Shown here: positions 41,909 through 50,917 of the stretch, piece by piece
Numbering within the stretch: the stretch's first letter is position 1
How the letters are laid out: every line of letters begins with the position of its first letter
Source: Aestuariibaculum lutulentum
GTDB taxonomy: Bacteria; Bacteroidota; Bacteroidia; Flavobacteriales; Flavobacteriaceae
DNA length: 64,000 nt
Assembly: GCF_032926325.1 (NCBI RefSeq)
Contig: NZ_CP136709.1
Coordinates: 3,442,501-3,506,500, forward strand
Direction: 5' to 3'
Position numbers and translations under genes: made by a program
The notes under the pieces: generated by a model
Seen by the model: only the letters and a program-made list of their open reading frames with translations
Database searches by the model: none
What the model was told of the DNA's origin: nothing

Positions 41909-44368
41909 TTGAAAAGCAAATTTTACGTTATTACCCTTCTGTTTTTTGTTGTATCAATTTCTGGTATATCTCAAACAGCAACAATAAAAGGAATCATTTT
42001 AGACGATAACAATACTCCTATTCCTAACGTAAATATTAAATGGAATACCAGCGGAACCACCACCAATAATAATGGATTCTACATTTTTAATATACCGGCG
42101 AATCAAGATATATCGGTTGAATTCACTCACCTGTCTTATAAAAAGGTAGCAAGCAAATTTCATCTTAAAAATGGTGAAATACTTGAATTCAACCCGGTAA
42201 TGAATACAGCAACCGAGCAAATTGCAACGATAATTATCAATAATACAAGTCAAAGAGAGGTTGAAGGTATCATCACTTTAAAACCGGAAACGATTCGAAA
42301 AATCCCGGGAGCAAACGCCGGTGTCGAGAACCTGCTTTTAACCCTTCCGGGGGTTAGCAATAATAATGAACTGAGTACACAGTATTCCGTACGAGGTGGT
42401 AATTACGACGAAAATCTTGTTTATGTAAATGGTATTGAAGTTTACAGACCTTTTTTAATTCGTTCCGGGCAACAGGAAGGATTAAGTTTCGTGAATACAG
42501 ATTTAGTACAAAACGTCGATTTCTCAGCCGGTGGATTTCAAGCTAAATACGGAGACAAATTATCATCGGTTTTAGATATCACTTACAAAACACCTTATCA
42601 ATTTGAAGTTAATACAGATTTAAGTTTATTAGGCGGAAGCATATCCGTTGAAAACATTAGTAAAGATTCAAAGTTTACAGGTATCGCTGGTATACGTTAT
42701 CGCGACAACAGCTTGTTGGTAGATGAAAAAGAAACAGAAACGAATTATCAGCCTTCGTTTGCTGATATTCAAACCTATTTAACTTATAAATTCTCAAATA
42801 AATTTCATTTAAGCTTTTTAGGAAATGCTTCCATAAACAAATACAACTATCAACCCGAAACACGCCAAACGAACTTCGGTACATTTAGCAACCCAATAGC
42901 ACTTTTGGTGTTTTACGAAGGACAGGAAAAAGATCAGTATCGTACCTTTTTCGGCGCTTTTAAAGGCACCTATTTCGCTAACGATAATTTGAATTTAAAT
43001 TTATTAGCCTCAACCTATCATACCACGGAAGAAGAGTATTTTGATATCTTAGCACAGTACAGATTAGGTGAAGTAAATACGGATATAGGTGGTGAAAATC
43101 TTGGTGAAGTTGAGTATAGCCGCGGTATTGGAAGTCAGCTAAATCACGGACGAAACGATTTAGATGCCTTAATAAGTAATTTTGAGCACAAAGGGGATTA
43201 TAAGATTAATAACAATAGATTTGAATGGTCTGTAAAATATACCCATGAAGATATTCGCGACCGATTAATTGAATGGGAAGTTATCGATTCGGCAGGGTTT
43301 TCTATTCGTCCGCCAAAAACATCACCAAACGAACAACCTTATGTTGCGTATTCAGGACCATTGGAGGCTTTTCAGAATGTAAGAAGCGTAAATAAAACAC
43401 AAATAGACCGTATACAAGCCTATTTACAATGGAGTAAACGTAGCACTATTGGGTCCAGCGATGTTTGGTACAATGCTGGAGTAAGAGCCCATAACTGGTC
43501 GGTTAACGGTATGGGTATTGAAAAAACTAACCAAACTGTTTTTAGCCCAAGAGCTCAATTTGCAATAAAACCAGACTGGAAAAAAGATATGCTGTTTAGA
43601 GTGGCTACTGGATTATATTACCAGCCTCCTTTTTACAGAGAACTTCGTGATGCCAACGGCGTGGTTCAACCTAACGTTAAAGCTCAACAATCGTATCATA
43701 TTGTATTAGGAAATGATTACAGTTTTAAAATGTGGGATCGCCCGTTTAAACTAACTTCCGAAGCTTACTATAAAAATCTGAATGACGTTAACACCTATAC
43801 CCTTGAAAACGTTCGCATTCGCTACCGTGCTTCAAACAATGCCAAAGCTTATGCTTATGGACTGGATATGCGTTTAAATGGTGAATTTGTGCCCGGAACA
43901 GAATCTTGGTTCAGCTTTGGATATTTAAAGACTGAAGAGAATATCGATGAACGTGGTTATATTGCCAGACCCACCGATCAACGTTTGAAATTTGCTGCTT
44001 TATTTCAGGATTATGTACCAAACGTCCCTAATTTAAAAGTGTATTTAAATTTAGTATATAATACAGGATTACCAGGTGGGTCCCCGAGCTATGCCGATGT
44101 TTACGAATACCAAAACCGATTACCGGATTATAAACGTGCCGATTTAGGCTTACAGTTTGTTTTAGTTGATGCAAATAAACAATTTAACAGTGGCTGGAAA
44201 AAACCATTTAAAGCACTGTCTTTTGGTTTCGAAATTTACAACATGTTCGATGTGCAAAATTCCATCACCAACACTTGGGTACGAGATGTATATACTAAAA
44301 GACAATATGGTATTCCTAATTATTTAACACCAAGAGTATTTAATGTGAGAACAACTATGAAGTTTTAA
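41909..44368 (+). CDS. TonB-dependent outer-membrane receptor with CarboxypepD_reg-like domain
   Basis: I start at the TTG at 41909, which gives a classical signal peptide (KSKFYVITLLFFVVSISGIS) 7 bases after the M23 stop. The frame is also open from an ATG at 41852 that would overlap the peptidase. A CarboxypepD_reg-like domain (TATIKGIILDDNNTPIPNVN) is followed by a plug with GANAGVENLLLTLPGVSNNNELSTQYSVRGGNYDENLVYVNG and a beta-barrel to the end (RVFNVRTTMKF). No TonB box can be picked with confidence. The substrate is unknown. It differs from the SusC type by lacking a SusD partner nearby. Confidence 0.9.
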   Translation: MKSKFYVITLLFFVVSISGISQTATIKGIILDDNNTPIPNVNIKWNTSGTTTNNNGFYIFNIPANQDISVEFTHLSYKKVASKFHLKNGEILEFNPVMNTATEQIATIIINNTSQREVEGIITLKPETIRKIPGANAGVENLLLTLPGVSNNNELSTQYSVRGGNYDENLVYVNGIEVYRPFLIRSGQQEGLSFVNTDLVQNVDFSAGGFQAKYGDKLSSVLDITYKTPYQFEVNTDLSLLGGSISVENISKDSKFTGIAGIRYRDNSLLVDEKETETNYQPSFADIQTYLTYKFSNKFHLSFLGNASINKYNYQPETRQTNFGTFSNPIALLVFYEGQEKDQYRTFFGAFKGTYFANDNLNLNLLASTYHTTEEEYFDILAQYRLGEVNTDIGGENLGEVEYSRGIGSQLNHGRNDLDALISNFEHKGDYKINNNRFEWSVKYTHEDIRDRLIEWEVIDSAGFSIRPPKTSPNEQPYVAYSGPLEAFQNVRSVNKTQIDRIQAYLQWSKRSTIGSSDVWYNAGVRAHNWSVNGMGIEKTNQTVFSPRAQFAIKPDWKKDMLFRVATGLYYQPPFYRELRDANGVVQPNVKAQQSYHIVLGNDYSFKMWDRPFKLTSEAYYKNLNDVNTYTLENVRIRYRASNNAKAYAYGLDMRLNGEFVPGTESWFSFGYLKTEENIDERGYIARPTDQRLKFAALFQDYVPNVPNLKVYLNLVYNTGLPGGSPSYADVYEYQNRLPDYKRADLGLQFVLVDANKQFNSGWKKPFKALSFGFEIYNMFDVQNSITNTWVRDVYTKRQYGIPNYLTPRVFNVRTTMKF

Positions 44369-44393
44369 AATAAAAAACTTTAAATCACAAAAC

Positions 44394-45137
44394 TTATCTC
44401 GCCTTATGAGTTCTGGTTATTATGTATCGAATATCATAAATATCTGAAGCATAATCAGATACTATTTTTACAGTTCCTCCATTAGCTTCCCATGTATCTA
44501 AAGTATAAGCATTAAACGAACTTAAATAATAATGTTGAACTCCAACACCTTTTGAAGTAATAAAATCTCTTTTATACAATTCTCCAATACCTCCACCTAT
44601 ATCAACAGACACCGTAATTTTTGTAGTTTGGTTAACCGTTGGTTTAACCTTAAATTCTATTACAATATTAATTCCGTCTCCATTTCTCCCAGTAATAGTA
44701 GAATTTGTAGAATTGTAAAATTCAGTCACATCAATTGGTTTTTGACTATCTCTGATAGTGTTGGCATGATTAGGTAATGTTATTTTGTTATTTGCTGTTA
44801 AACTTAAAGGACTTGCTTCGGTATATACTCCATCGGAATAGTCAGCCCAACCTGTATAATCACTAATACTACTTTCTGTAATAAGTCTTACCCAATTTGT
44901 TCCGTCGAAATTATAAAATGCATTTTCATTAGTATCAAACACTAATAAACCCTTTGCAGGATTAGATATAGCTACCCTTTGAACAGTAGTCATTCTGGGC
45001 GTTAACATACCTTGAGATTCAGAAGAGATATCTAAAATTGAAGATTCGTCTGGACTAGTCGTACCAATACCTATTTGAGCATTTAAACTAAATGAGAGAC
45101 AAAACGCTGTTAGCGCTATAGGGACAATTTTTAACAT
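44394..45137 (-). CDS. Secreted protein with IGIGTTSP N-terminal repeat-type domain
   Basis: A 247-residue protein with a signal peptide ending FSLNAQ. The stretch IGIGTTSPDESSILDISSESQ and GMLTPRMTTVQRVAI, followed by NPAKGLLVFDTNENAFYNFDGTNWVRL, is a common N-terminal domain of Bacteroidetes surface proteins and phage-tail-like proteins. The C-terminal half (EFKVKPTVNQTTKITVSVDIGGG) is beta-rich and not recognised. Function is unknown. It converges with the TonB receptor gene and ends 25 bases from it. A separate transcript is likely. Confidence 0.8.
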   Translation of the reverse strand: MLKIVPIALTAFCLSFSLNAQIGIGTTSPDESSILDISSESQGMLTPRMTTVQRVAISNPAKGLLVFDTNENAFYNFDGTNWVRLITESSISDYTGWADYSDGVYTEASPLSLTANNKITLPNHANTIRDSQKPIDVTEFYNSTNSTITGRNGDGINIVIEFKVKPTVNQTTKITVSVDIGGGIGELYKRDFITSKGVGVQHYYLSSFNAYTLDTWEANGGTVKIVSDYASDIYDIRYIITRTHKAR

Positions 45138-45225
45138 TTTGTAATCGAATTAATTAAAACTTAGGGAACGTAAAAATAACATTTATTCGATAAAATACAA
45201 GAAAAACTGTCAAAATACACAAATA

Positions 45226-45245
45226 AAGAAAGAATTATCTTTCTT
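45226..45245 (-). terminator. Terminator of the cysteine desulfurase gene
   Basis: AAGAAAGA (45226-45233) and TCTTTCTT (45238-45245) are perfect arms with a four-base loop. On the minus strand the stem is followed by TATTTG. Confidence 0.5.
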
Positions 45246-45253
45246 ACAACAAC

Positions 45254-46405
45254 TTACGAGTGCTTTAAAACACCTATAACATAATCTACTTCTTCTTTAG
45301 TGTTAAAAATACTAAACGAAAAACGAAGCGATGGCTTTTGTAAATCTTCAGAATTTAAAATCTCAGAAAGCACATGCGATTTTTGACTACTTCCGCTTTG
45401 GCAGGCACTTCCGCGAGAACAGGCAATACCTTTTAAATCCAGTTGAAACAAAATCATAGACGCATCCACCTTCGAGTTTGGCAAACGTAAATTTAATATG
45501 GTATTCGTGCTTTGATTTAAACTACCTGATTGTCCATTAAAGGAAACATCTGGGATAACAACTGAAGCTTTTTCAATAAAATACGTTTTCAACTCCTTTA
45601 AATAATTCTGCTCGGTATCGAGATTATCACATACCAATTTAAAAGCGGTTTCCATACCTACAATATTATGTATACTCTCAGTTCCGGCACGTAAGCCTCG
45701 CTCCTGCTCTCCTCCAGTAATTGAAGGCTTTAAACCGGAATCTCTTCTTACATATACAAATCCTATTCCTTTAGGTCCATGAAATTTATGAGCTGATGCT
45801 GCTAAAAAATCAACTTTTACATCCTCTAAATTAAGAGAATAATGACCAACGGATTGAACCGCATCACTATGAAATAGAGCCTCATATGTTTTACATAAAT
45901 CAGAAATTCGTTTAATATCTGTAATATTACCAATCTCATTATTTATATGCATCAAACTAACAAGGGTCTTTTCTTCAGTATCTAATAAAGTTTCCAAATG
46001 CAGATAATCTACATCACCATTTGCATCGAGATTAACATAACTGACTTGAATGCCATATTCTTTTTCTAAGGCCTGAACTGTATGCAAAATAGCATGATGT
46101 TCAATTTTAGATGTCACAATATGTTTCACCTTTAAATCACGAACGGCTGATCTTAAAATTAGATTATCAGCTTCAGTTCCTCCAGAAGTAAATACAATTT
46201 CACCTGCAGAACAATTTAAATAACCGGCTATAGTTTTTCTTGCTTTCTCTACAAGTACTTTAGCCGAACGACCAAAACTATGTGAAGACGATGCATTTCC
46301 ATAATTTGTTCTCATCACTTCAGAAATCGCTTCTACAACCTCGCTTCTCATTGGCGTTGTTGCTGCATTATCAAAATAAACCTGTTGCATAATTGTATTT
46401 TTCAT
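45254..46405 (-). CDS. Cysteine desulfurase (IscS/NifS family)
   Basis: The most probable starts are ATG 46405 (MKNTIMQQ) or ATG 46390 (MQQVYFDNAATTPM). The product is about 383 residues. YFDNAATTPM opens the PLP fold, and SAHKFHGPKG near 205 carries the PLP Lys. The persulfide Cys lies in CSRGSACQSGSSQKSH near 330. This loop is of the longer group I (NifS/IscS) type. It releases sulfur from cysteine for Fe-S clusters or thio-modified tRNA. The gene stands alone, not with iscU, so its role as iron-sulfur or thiouridine donor is open. Confidence 0.92.
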   Translation of the reverse strand: MKNTIMQQVYFDNAATTPMRSEVVEAISEVMRTNYGNASSSHSFGRSAKVLVEKARKTIAGYLNCSAGEIVFTSGGTEADNLILRSAVRDLKVKHIVTSKIEHHAILHTVQALEKEYGIQVSYVNLDANGDVDYLHLETLLDTEEKTLVSLMHINNEIGNITDIKRISDLCKTYEALFHSDAVQSVGHYSLNLEDVKVDFLAASAHKFHGPKGIGFVYVRRDSGLKPSITGGEQERGLRAGTESIHNIVGMETAFKLVCDNLDTEQNYLKELKTYFIEKASVVIPDVSFNGQSGSLNQSTNTILNLRLPNSKVDASMILFQLDLKGIACSRGSACQSGSSQKSHVLSEILNSEDLQKPSLRFSFSIFNTKEEVDYVIGVLKHS

Positions 46406-46465
46406 CACAAAATTACTTAGAATAAAATTATTGACAATATGCTACGTTATAAAATACAATTCGTT

Positions 46466-46473
46466 TATTTTTG
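46466..46473 (+). promoter_or_regulatory. -7 box of the TSP3-repeat lipoprotein gene
   Basis: TATTTTTG (46466-46473) matches TAnnTTTG and lies 18 bases before the start codon at 46492. A -33 box is not clear. Confidence 0.4.
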
Positions 46474-46491
46474 CCTTAAAACCCAAATAGA

Positions 46492-47424
46492 ATGCGTAAG
46501 ATATTTTTTGCTTTAACTACCCTGAGTTTATTAACCTATTCGGCTTGTGATGATGGAGATGTTCTGGATGTGGAATTCGACTTTGAAGACGAATTTTCGG
46601 TTTGCACCGGGACTAATGGCTTAGTATTCTATAAAACAAAAAATGCCCCTTCAGAGTCTTTGTCGGTAAGAATTTCTGAATTAAGTAGCCTTAGTGAGAT
46701 TTTAACACTAGGAGACAACAATATTTACGAAGAAACATTTAGCTTATCTTCAACAAATACGTTCAATTACAGAATGTATAGCAATTCATCTTTGCCAAGC
46801 GATTTGTTTTGCAACGACATTCCTAACAGCGACGTTAAAATAACCGAAGACTACGAAGCTACCAGTGGCTCTGTGACCATTAGAACGGTTTTAACTGAAG
46901 ATGATAACGATGGAATTCCTGCTATTCTTGAGGATATAAATGGTAATGGTGATTTAACTGATGATGATACCGATAACGATGGTATTCCAAATTATTTAGA
47001 CTTGGATGACGATGGTGATAACATTAGAACCATTGATGAGAATCCAGACCCGAATGGTGATGATAATTTAGAGGATGCACAAGATACTGACGGCGACGGT
47101 ATTCCTGATTATTTAGATGCTGATGATGATGGTGATGGTGTTAATACCCGTGATGAAGAAAACGAATCTCAGGATAACAACCCTGCAAACGACATTACAA
47201 ATCCTGACGCTGGTGCCGATTATTTAAATGCGGAAGTAAGCACATCTGTAGCTGCAACATCATACAGAGCACACAACATTACCAAAGAATACCGCGTTAC
47301 ATTAACGGTATTTGATATTGATTTAAGCGTGATTTCTTTTGATGTTTTAGAATTCGGTACTTTAGATGATTCTGAAATTAGCAGTAGCTTAAAAACGGAG
47401 ACCTTATCACCTGTATTCAACTAA
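46492..47424 (+). CDS. Thrombospondin type 3 repeat lipoprotein
   Basis: A 310-residue protein with a lipoprotein signal (LLTYSAC). From about residue 145 to 225 the chain is a run of Asp-rich calcium-binding TSP3 repeats, such as DDDNDGIPAILED, DNDGIPNYLDLDDDGDN, DTDGDGIPDYLDADDDGDGV. The C-terminal half is beta-rich without a recognised domain. Such proteins are commonly surface exposed in flavobacteria and bind Ca2+. The gene ends within four bases of the convergent Smr-domain gene. Function is not known. Confidence 0.85.
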   Translation: MRKIFFALTTLSLLTYSACDDGDVLDVEFDFEDEFSVCTGTNGLVFYKTKNAPSESLSVRISELSSLSEILTLGDNNIYEETFSLSSTNTFNYRMYSNSSLPSDLFCNDIPNSDVKITEDYEATSGSVTIRTVLTEDDNDGIPAILEDINGNGDLTDDDTDNDGIPNYLDLDDDGDNIRTIDENPDPNGDDNLEDAQDTDGDGIPDYLDADDDGDGVNTRDEENESQDNNPANDITNPDAGADYLNAEVSTSVAATSYRAHNITKEYRVTLTVFDIDLSVISFDVLEFGTLDDSEISSSLKTETLSPVFN

Positions 47425-47987
47425 TAATCAGTCGTGTTCTGGTAAATATAAACCTCGGTAGCCCCTAGTCCGTATTTCTGATAATTGGCATCATAAAATT
47501 TAACATTACTATAGCGACCGAAAAGGTATTCTAGCTCAGTTTTTAAAACGCCTTCACCTACGCCGTGAATAAATACAATTTTCTGAATACGTTTATTAAT
47601 AGCGAATTCCAGTTGCCGGCGAGCCGTATCTAATTGCAAAGTCAACATATCATAATTAGTCATCCCTCTCGAGGACTTCACTAATTGATGTATATGTAAA
47701 TCGACTTCCATGGTTGGTTCGTAGCGATCTTTAGCGCGTTTCTTAGGCTGCTGCGTCCGCTTTTTCGATTGTTCCTTTTCCTGAATGGCCTGACCAATAC
47801 CTAATGAAGAAGATAATGTTTCTTTTATGGTTTTGTTGGACTGGGTTTTAACCAGCTCGTAAGCCTGAAAACTTAACAAAAAGCCATCTTCAGTTTCTAT
47901 GGAAACTGTATCTCCCATCACCTGCTGAACCACCCCAGACATATCCTCGTCTAAAACCAATACTTTATCACCTACCTTAAACGACAT
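47421..47987 (-). CDS. Smr-domain protein with DUF2027-like N-terminus
   Basis: A 188-residue protein. The N-terminal part (FKVGDKVLVLDEDMSGVVQQVMGDTVSIE) is a short beta-barrel, close to DUF2027. The Smr domain follows: VDLHIHQLVKSSRGM near 95, and IHGVGEGVLKTELEYLFGRYSN near 145. These HGxGxG residues are the nicking-nuclease core in MutS2-type proteins. It is likely a nuclease or nucleic-acid-binding factor in DNA or ribosome maintenance. It follows the 63-residue membrane protein gene by 5 bases and overlaps the convergent lipoprotein gene by 4 bases. Confidence 0.85.
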   Translation of the reverse strand: MSFKVGDKVLVLDEDMSGVVQQVMGDTVSIETEDGFLLSFQAYELVKTQSNKTIKETLSSSLGIGQAIQEKEQSKKRTQQPKKRAKDRYEPTMEVDLHIHQLVKSSRGMTNYDMLTLQLDTARRQLEFAINKRIQKIVFIHGVGEGVLKTELEYLFGRYSNVKFYDANYQKYGLGATEVYIYQNTTDY

Positions 47988-47992
47988 AGTTT

Positions 47993-48184
47993 TTAATTTT
48001 CATTGTCTTCAAACATATTTTCTTCACTGTTTTTACTAGGTATCGTTTTTGAAATCCTATATATTCCAGCCATTAAAATTATAATACCAGCAATTAAAAT
48101 ATACTGATTTTGTTCTTCCCCTGCTTTCGAATATATAGCCACTACAGCTCCTAAAACAATCAGTATATAATTTATGTATTTCAT
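47993..48184 (-). CDS. Small two-segment membrane protein
   Basis: A 63-residue protein from ATG 48184 with two hydrophobic segments (NYILIVLGAVVAIYS and YILIAGIIILMAGIYRI) and an acidic tail (ENMFEDNEN). I recognise no family. It is followed after 5 bases by the Smr-domain gene, so the two probably share a transcript. The size is common for membrane-bound accessory proteins in this phylum. Confidence 0.7.
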   Translation of the reverse strand: MKYINYILIVLGAVVAIYSKAGEEQNQYILIAGIIILMAGIYRISKTIPSKNSEENMFEDNEN

Positions 48185-48404
48185 TTTTTTAAGTAAGTCT
48201 TGATTAAGCTTTCATTCTTAAAGAGTTAGATTAACTCTTTATTTTTTTGCAAAATTAAATTAAAATTTTGAAGCACTCTTAATATTTTAGAATTTTAAAA
48301 CACCATCAAATTCACGCTTAAAAGTAAATTTCATCGATTAAATGCTGAAAAAAATATAAAAAATAATATATTTGCTACAACACAATGTCAAGGCCCTCAT
48401 TATC

Positions 48405-50174
48405 ATGATTAAAAATTACACCTATTTTTTGTTAATGTTTTGTAATTTGACATATGCTCAACTTTCGGTTAGAAATGACTACTACGTTTTCGCTAAAGAT
48501 GAAGTAATTTTCGTTACTAAGAATATAAACCTTAATGAAACTGAAAGTAAAATCTACCTAAGAGACGAAGCTCAAATCATTCAAGGTGATGAAAACGAAA
48601 GAAATTCAGGAGAAGGTGAATTAAGCCTTTATCAAGAAGGTAATGTTGATGCTTATGAATATAATTATTGGTGTTCTCCCATAGGGGAAACAACCAATAG
48701 CAGTGACAACAACAAATTCGGAATTTCATTACTAAATGATGTAGTTAGTCTAACCGAATCTGTGCCTGCTACATATGTACACAAGTCAAACTATAACGGA
48801 ACCTCCAATCCGCTAAACATAGAACCTTACTGGATTTGGCGCTATATTGCTAAAGATGATTATTACGGTTGGTCTCACGTTCAGGGGACTATCGTTGTTA
48901 ACCCTGGAGAAGGTTTTACCATGAAAGGTACATCGGGTTCTGGTAGTGCACAACAATACGATTTTAGAGGAAAGCCAAATACAGGGACCATTAGTGTTAA
49001 AGTTAAACCAGACAAATACACTTTGGTAGGAAATCCATACCCTTCCGCACTTGACGCCGTTGCCTATATACACGATTCAGAAAACAAAAATACTATCGAC
49101 GGGACATTAAGGTTCTGGGAGCAAAACCCTAATATAGACACGCATTACTTAAAAGAATACCAAGGAGGTTATGCACATTACACTATAAGTTCAGATGGTA
49201 AACTCATAACTTATACGCCGGCTACATTTAATACATTCAACGGAGATGGGACACTAAATAGTTCTAGTAATTATGTATCCACAAAATCACTTGCTCATGT
49301 AAGGTATATACCCATTGGACAAGGCTTTATGGTTAAAGGAACCGTTTCAGGCTATGTTAAAGCAAAAAACAGTCATCGTGCGTTTAAAAAAGAAAACACC
49401 GTTGCAGATTCTACCAAATTCTTTAAAACCACAAATACGAAACAAAGAGCGGAAGTAATCTCTGAATTTTCAAAAATCCCAAATGATTATAAGCGTTTTA
49501 GATTAAATATCGATTTTAATAATCAATATACACGCCAGCTGGTTGAAACCTTCCATCATTCTGCTACACAAGGATTTGATTACGGATTAGAGACAACAAC
49601 AAGCATTGGTGGAAGTTTAAAATCTGACGCCTACTGGAAAACTGAAGATTTAGCTTTTTTAGCACAAGCTTTAAATTATGATGATACCATGACAATTCCT
49701 TTAGGTATAAAAGTCGCAAATAATATGCCTTTAAGAATTCGTGCAACAGACATTCAAAATATTGAAGACAATACGCCAATATATATTCATGACAAACTAA
49801 CAAATACTTATATTGACTTAAAACAACAGGATTTTAATATTAATATTGAAAAAGGTAATTACACCGATAGATTTGAAATTGCATTCAGTAAAAACACCTT
49901 AGACCTTAATTCAGAAATATTTAAAACACTTGATGTTTTTCAAAACAACACTATTGCTCAATTAAAAATTAAAAACCCTAACAACATAGATATTAGTCTG
50001 TTTCAATTATTCGATGTTTCAGGAAAACAGGTTATAAATTCAGTAATTAATAATATAAATTCAAGTTATACCTACTCAACTAAAGCATTATCCAATGGAG
50101 TTTATATAGTAAAAATCACTTCTAATGGTAATCAAGTGTTTAGCAAAAAAATTCTGATAAACAACCCGAAATAA
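48405..50174 (+). CDS. T9SS-sorted surface protein (C-terminal sorting domain)
   Basis: Start chosen at ATG 48405 (MIKNYTYFLLMFCNLTYA), a signal peptide; the frame also opens with a TTG 11 codons earlier. This gives 589 residues. The bulk is beta-rich with no enzymatic motif: WCSPIGETTNS, ANRTGNPYPSALD-type segments and SHVQGTIVVNPGEGFTMKG. The C-terminal 75 residues (LKIKNPNNIDISLFQLFDVSGKQV ... GVYIVKITSNGNQVFSKKILI) fit the type A sorting domain of the type IX secretion system. The protein is expected on the surface or in the medium. The function is unknown; it may be an adhesin. Confidence 0.9.
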   Translation: MIKNYTYFLLMFCNLTYAQLSVRNDYYVFAKDEVIFVTKNINLNETESKIYLRDEAQIIQGDENERNSGEGELSLYQEGNVDAYEYNYWCSPIGETTNSSDNNKFGISLLNDVVSLTESVPATYVHKSNYNGTSNPLNIEPYWIWRYIAKDDYYGWSHVQGTIVVNPGEGFTMKGTSGSGSAQQYDFRGKPNTGTISVKVKPDKYTLVGNPYPSALDAVAYIHDSENKNTIDGTLRFWEQNPNIDTHYLKEYQGGYAHYTISSDGKLITYTPATFNTFNGDGTLNSSSNYVSTKSLAHVRYIPIGQGFMVKGTVSGYVKAKNSHRAFKKENTVADSTKFFKTTNTKQRAEVISEFSKIPNDYKRFRLNIDFNNQYTRQLVETFHHSATQGFDYGLETTTSIGGSLKSDAYWKTEDLAFLAQALNYDDTMTIPLGIKVANNMPLRIRATDIQNIEDNTPIYIHDKLTNTYIDLKQQDFNINIEKGNYTDRFEIAFSKNTLDLNSEIFKTLDVFQNNTIAQLKIKNPNNIDISLFQLFDVSGKQVINSVINNINSSYTYSTKALSNGVYIVKITSNGNQVFSKKILINNPK

Positions 50175-50223
50175 AGCTTTTAAACCTTTTATTTTTATAA
50201 ATTTGAATACAATTCATTTAAAA

Positions 50224-50511
50224 ATGCAAGGTTTAGAAGAATACATGTTGCCCTGTCTGAATAAAGAATTATTCGGTATGGAATGTATGGGCTGTGGTAT
50301 GCAACGTGCATTTTCACTATTGCTTCATGGCGAATTTATTGCTGCGTTTAAAATGTATCCGGCTATTTACACCCTGGTTCTTATGTTTTCGGTAATTGCT
50401 TTTAATTTGTTTAAGAACTTTAAATCTGCTAACAGAATCATTTTAATTTTAGCTATTATTAATGCTGTAATTATTATCACAAGCTTTTTTATAAAAACAT
50501 TTTCAATTTAA
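50224..50511 (+). CDS. DUF2752 family small membrane protein
   Basis: Start chosen at ATG 50224, giving 95 residues; a TTG-initiated frame begins seven codons earlier. The sequence MLPCLNKELFGMECMGCGMQRAF matches the DUF2752 start with its conserved Cys-x-x-Cys region and is followed by two hydrophobic helices (KMYPAIYTLVLMFSVIAFNLF and ILILAIINAVIIITSFF). The function is not established; the Cys motif suggests metal binding. A CCC-motif membrane protein gene follows after 11 bases. Confidence 0.85.
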   Translation: MQGLEEYMLPCLNKELFGMECMGCGMQRAFSLLLHGEFIAAFKMYPAIYTLVLMFSVIAFNLFKNFKSANRIILILAIINAVIIITSFFIKTFSI

Positions 50512-50522
50512 CATCATATCAA

Positions 50523-50855
50523 ATGGAACAACAAAAACTACCCAATTCAACTCTTATTTTAGTTTTAGGAATTGTATCAATACTTACATGTTGCTGCTAT
50601 GGTCTTGTAGGTCTCGTTGTTGGTATTATAGCCTTAATTTTAGCTAGTAAAGCCACTAAACTTTATTTAGAAAACACAGAACTTTATACTGGGTATTCTA
50701 ATGTAAAAACCGGTAAAATATTAGCTATAGTAGGTATCGTATTAAGTGCAATTTATTTGTTAATGATGGTATGGGTAATTATGACGCTTGGCTGGGATGC
50801 TATGGGAGATCAGGAATTGCTTCAAGAACGCATGCAAGAATTTATGGGACAATAA
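50523..50855 (+). CDS. CCC-motif membrane protein (DUF4190-like)
   Basis: A 110-residue membrane protein with two hydrophobic segments. The first includes ILTCCCYGLVGLVVGIIALILA with three consecutive Cys. The second is ILAIVGIVLSAIYLLMMVWVIM. The ending is amphipathic (LLQERMQEFMGQ). Proteins of this kind recur in flavobacteria and their function is unknown. It is co-transcribed with DUF2752 and ends at a strong terminator. Confidence 0.85.
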   Translation: MEQQKLPNSTLILVLGIVSILTCCCYGLVGLVVGIIALILASKATKLYLENTELYTGYSNVKTGKILAIVGIVLSAIYLLMMVWVIMTLGWDAMGDQELLQERMQEFMGQ

Positions 50856-50873
50856 TTTAAAGTTCCATTAATA

Positions 50874-50904
50874 AAAAAAGCGACCTAAATGGTCGCTTTT
50901 TTTT
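50874..50904. terminator. Bidirectional terminator between CCC-motif and rocD genes
   Basis: GCGACC (50880-50885) and GGTCGC (50891-50896) form a stem with TAAAT loop, flanked by an A run and eight T. It serves the converging genes. Confidence 0.85.
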
Positions 50905-50917
50905 ATCATTTAAGATA

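Noticed and set aside
41852..41909. ATG at 41852 as start of the TonB-dependent receptor
   Set aside because: It would overlap the M23 gene by 50 bases and give no signal peptide at the N-terminus. The TTG at 41909 gives a classical signal peptide just after the M23 stop. The ATG remains possible.
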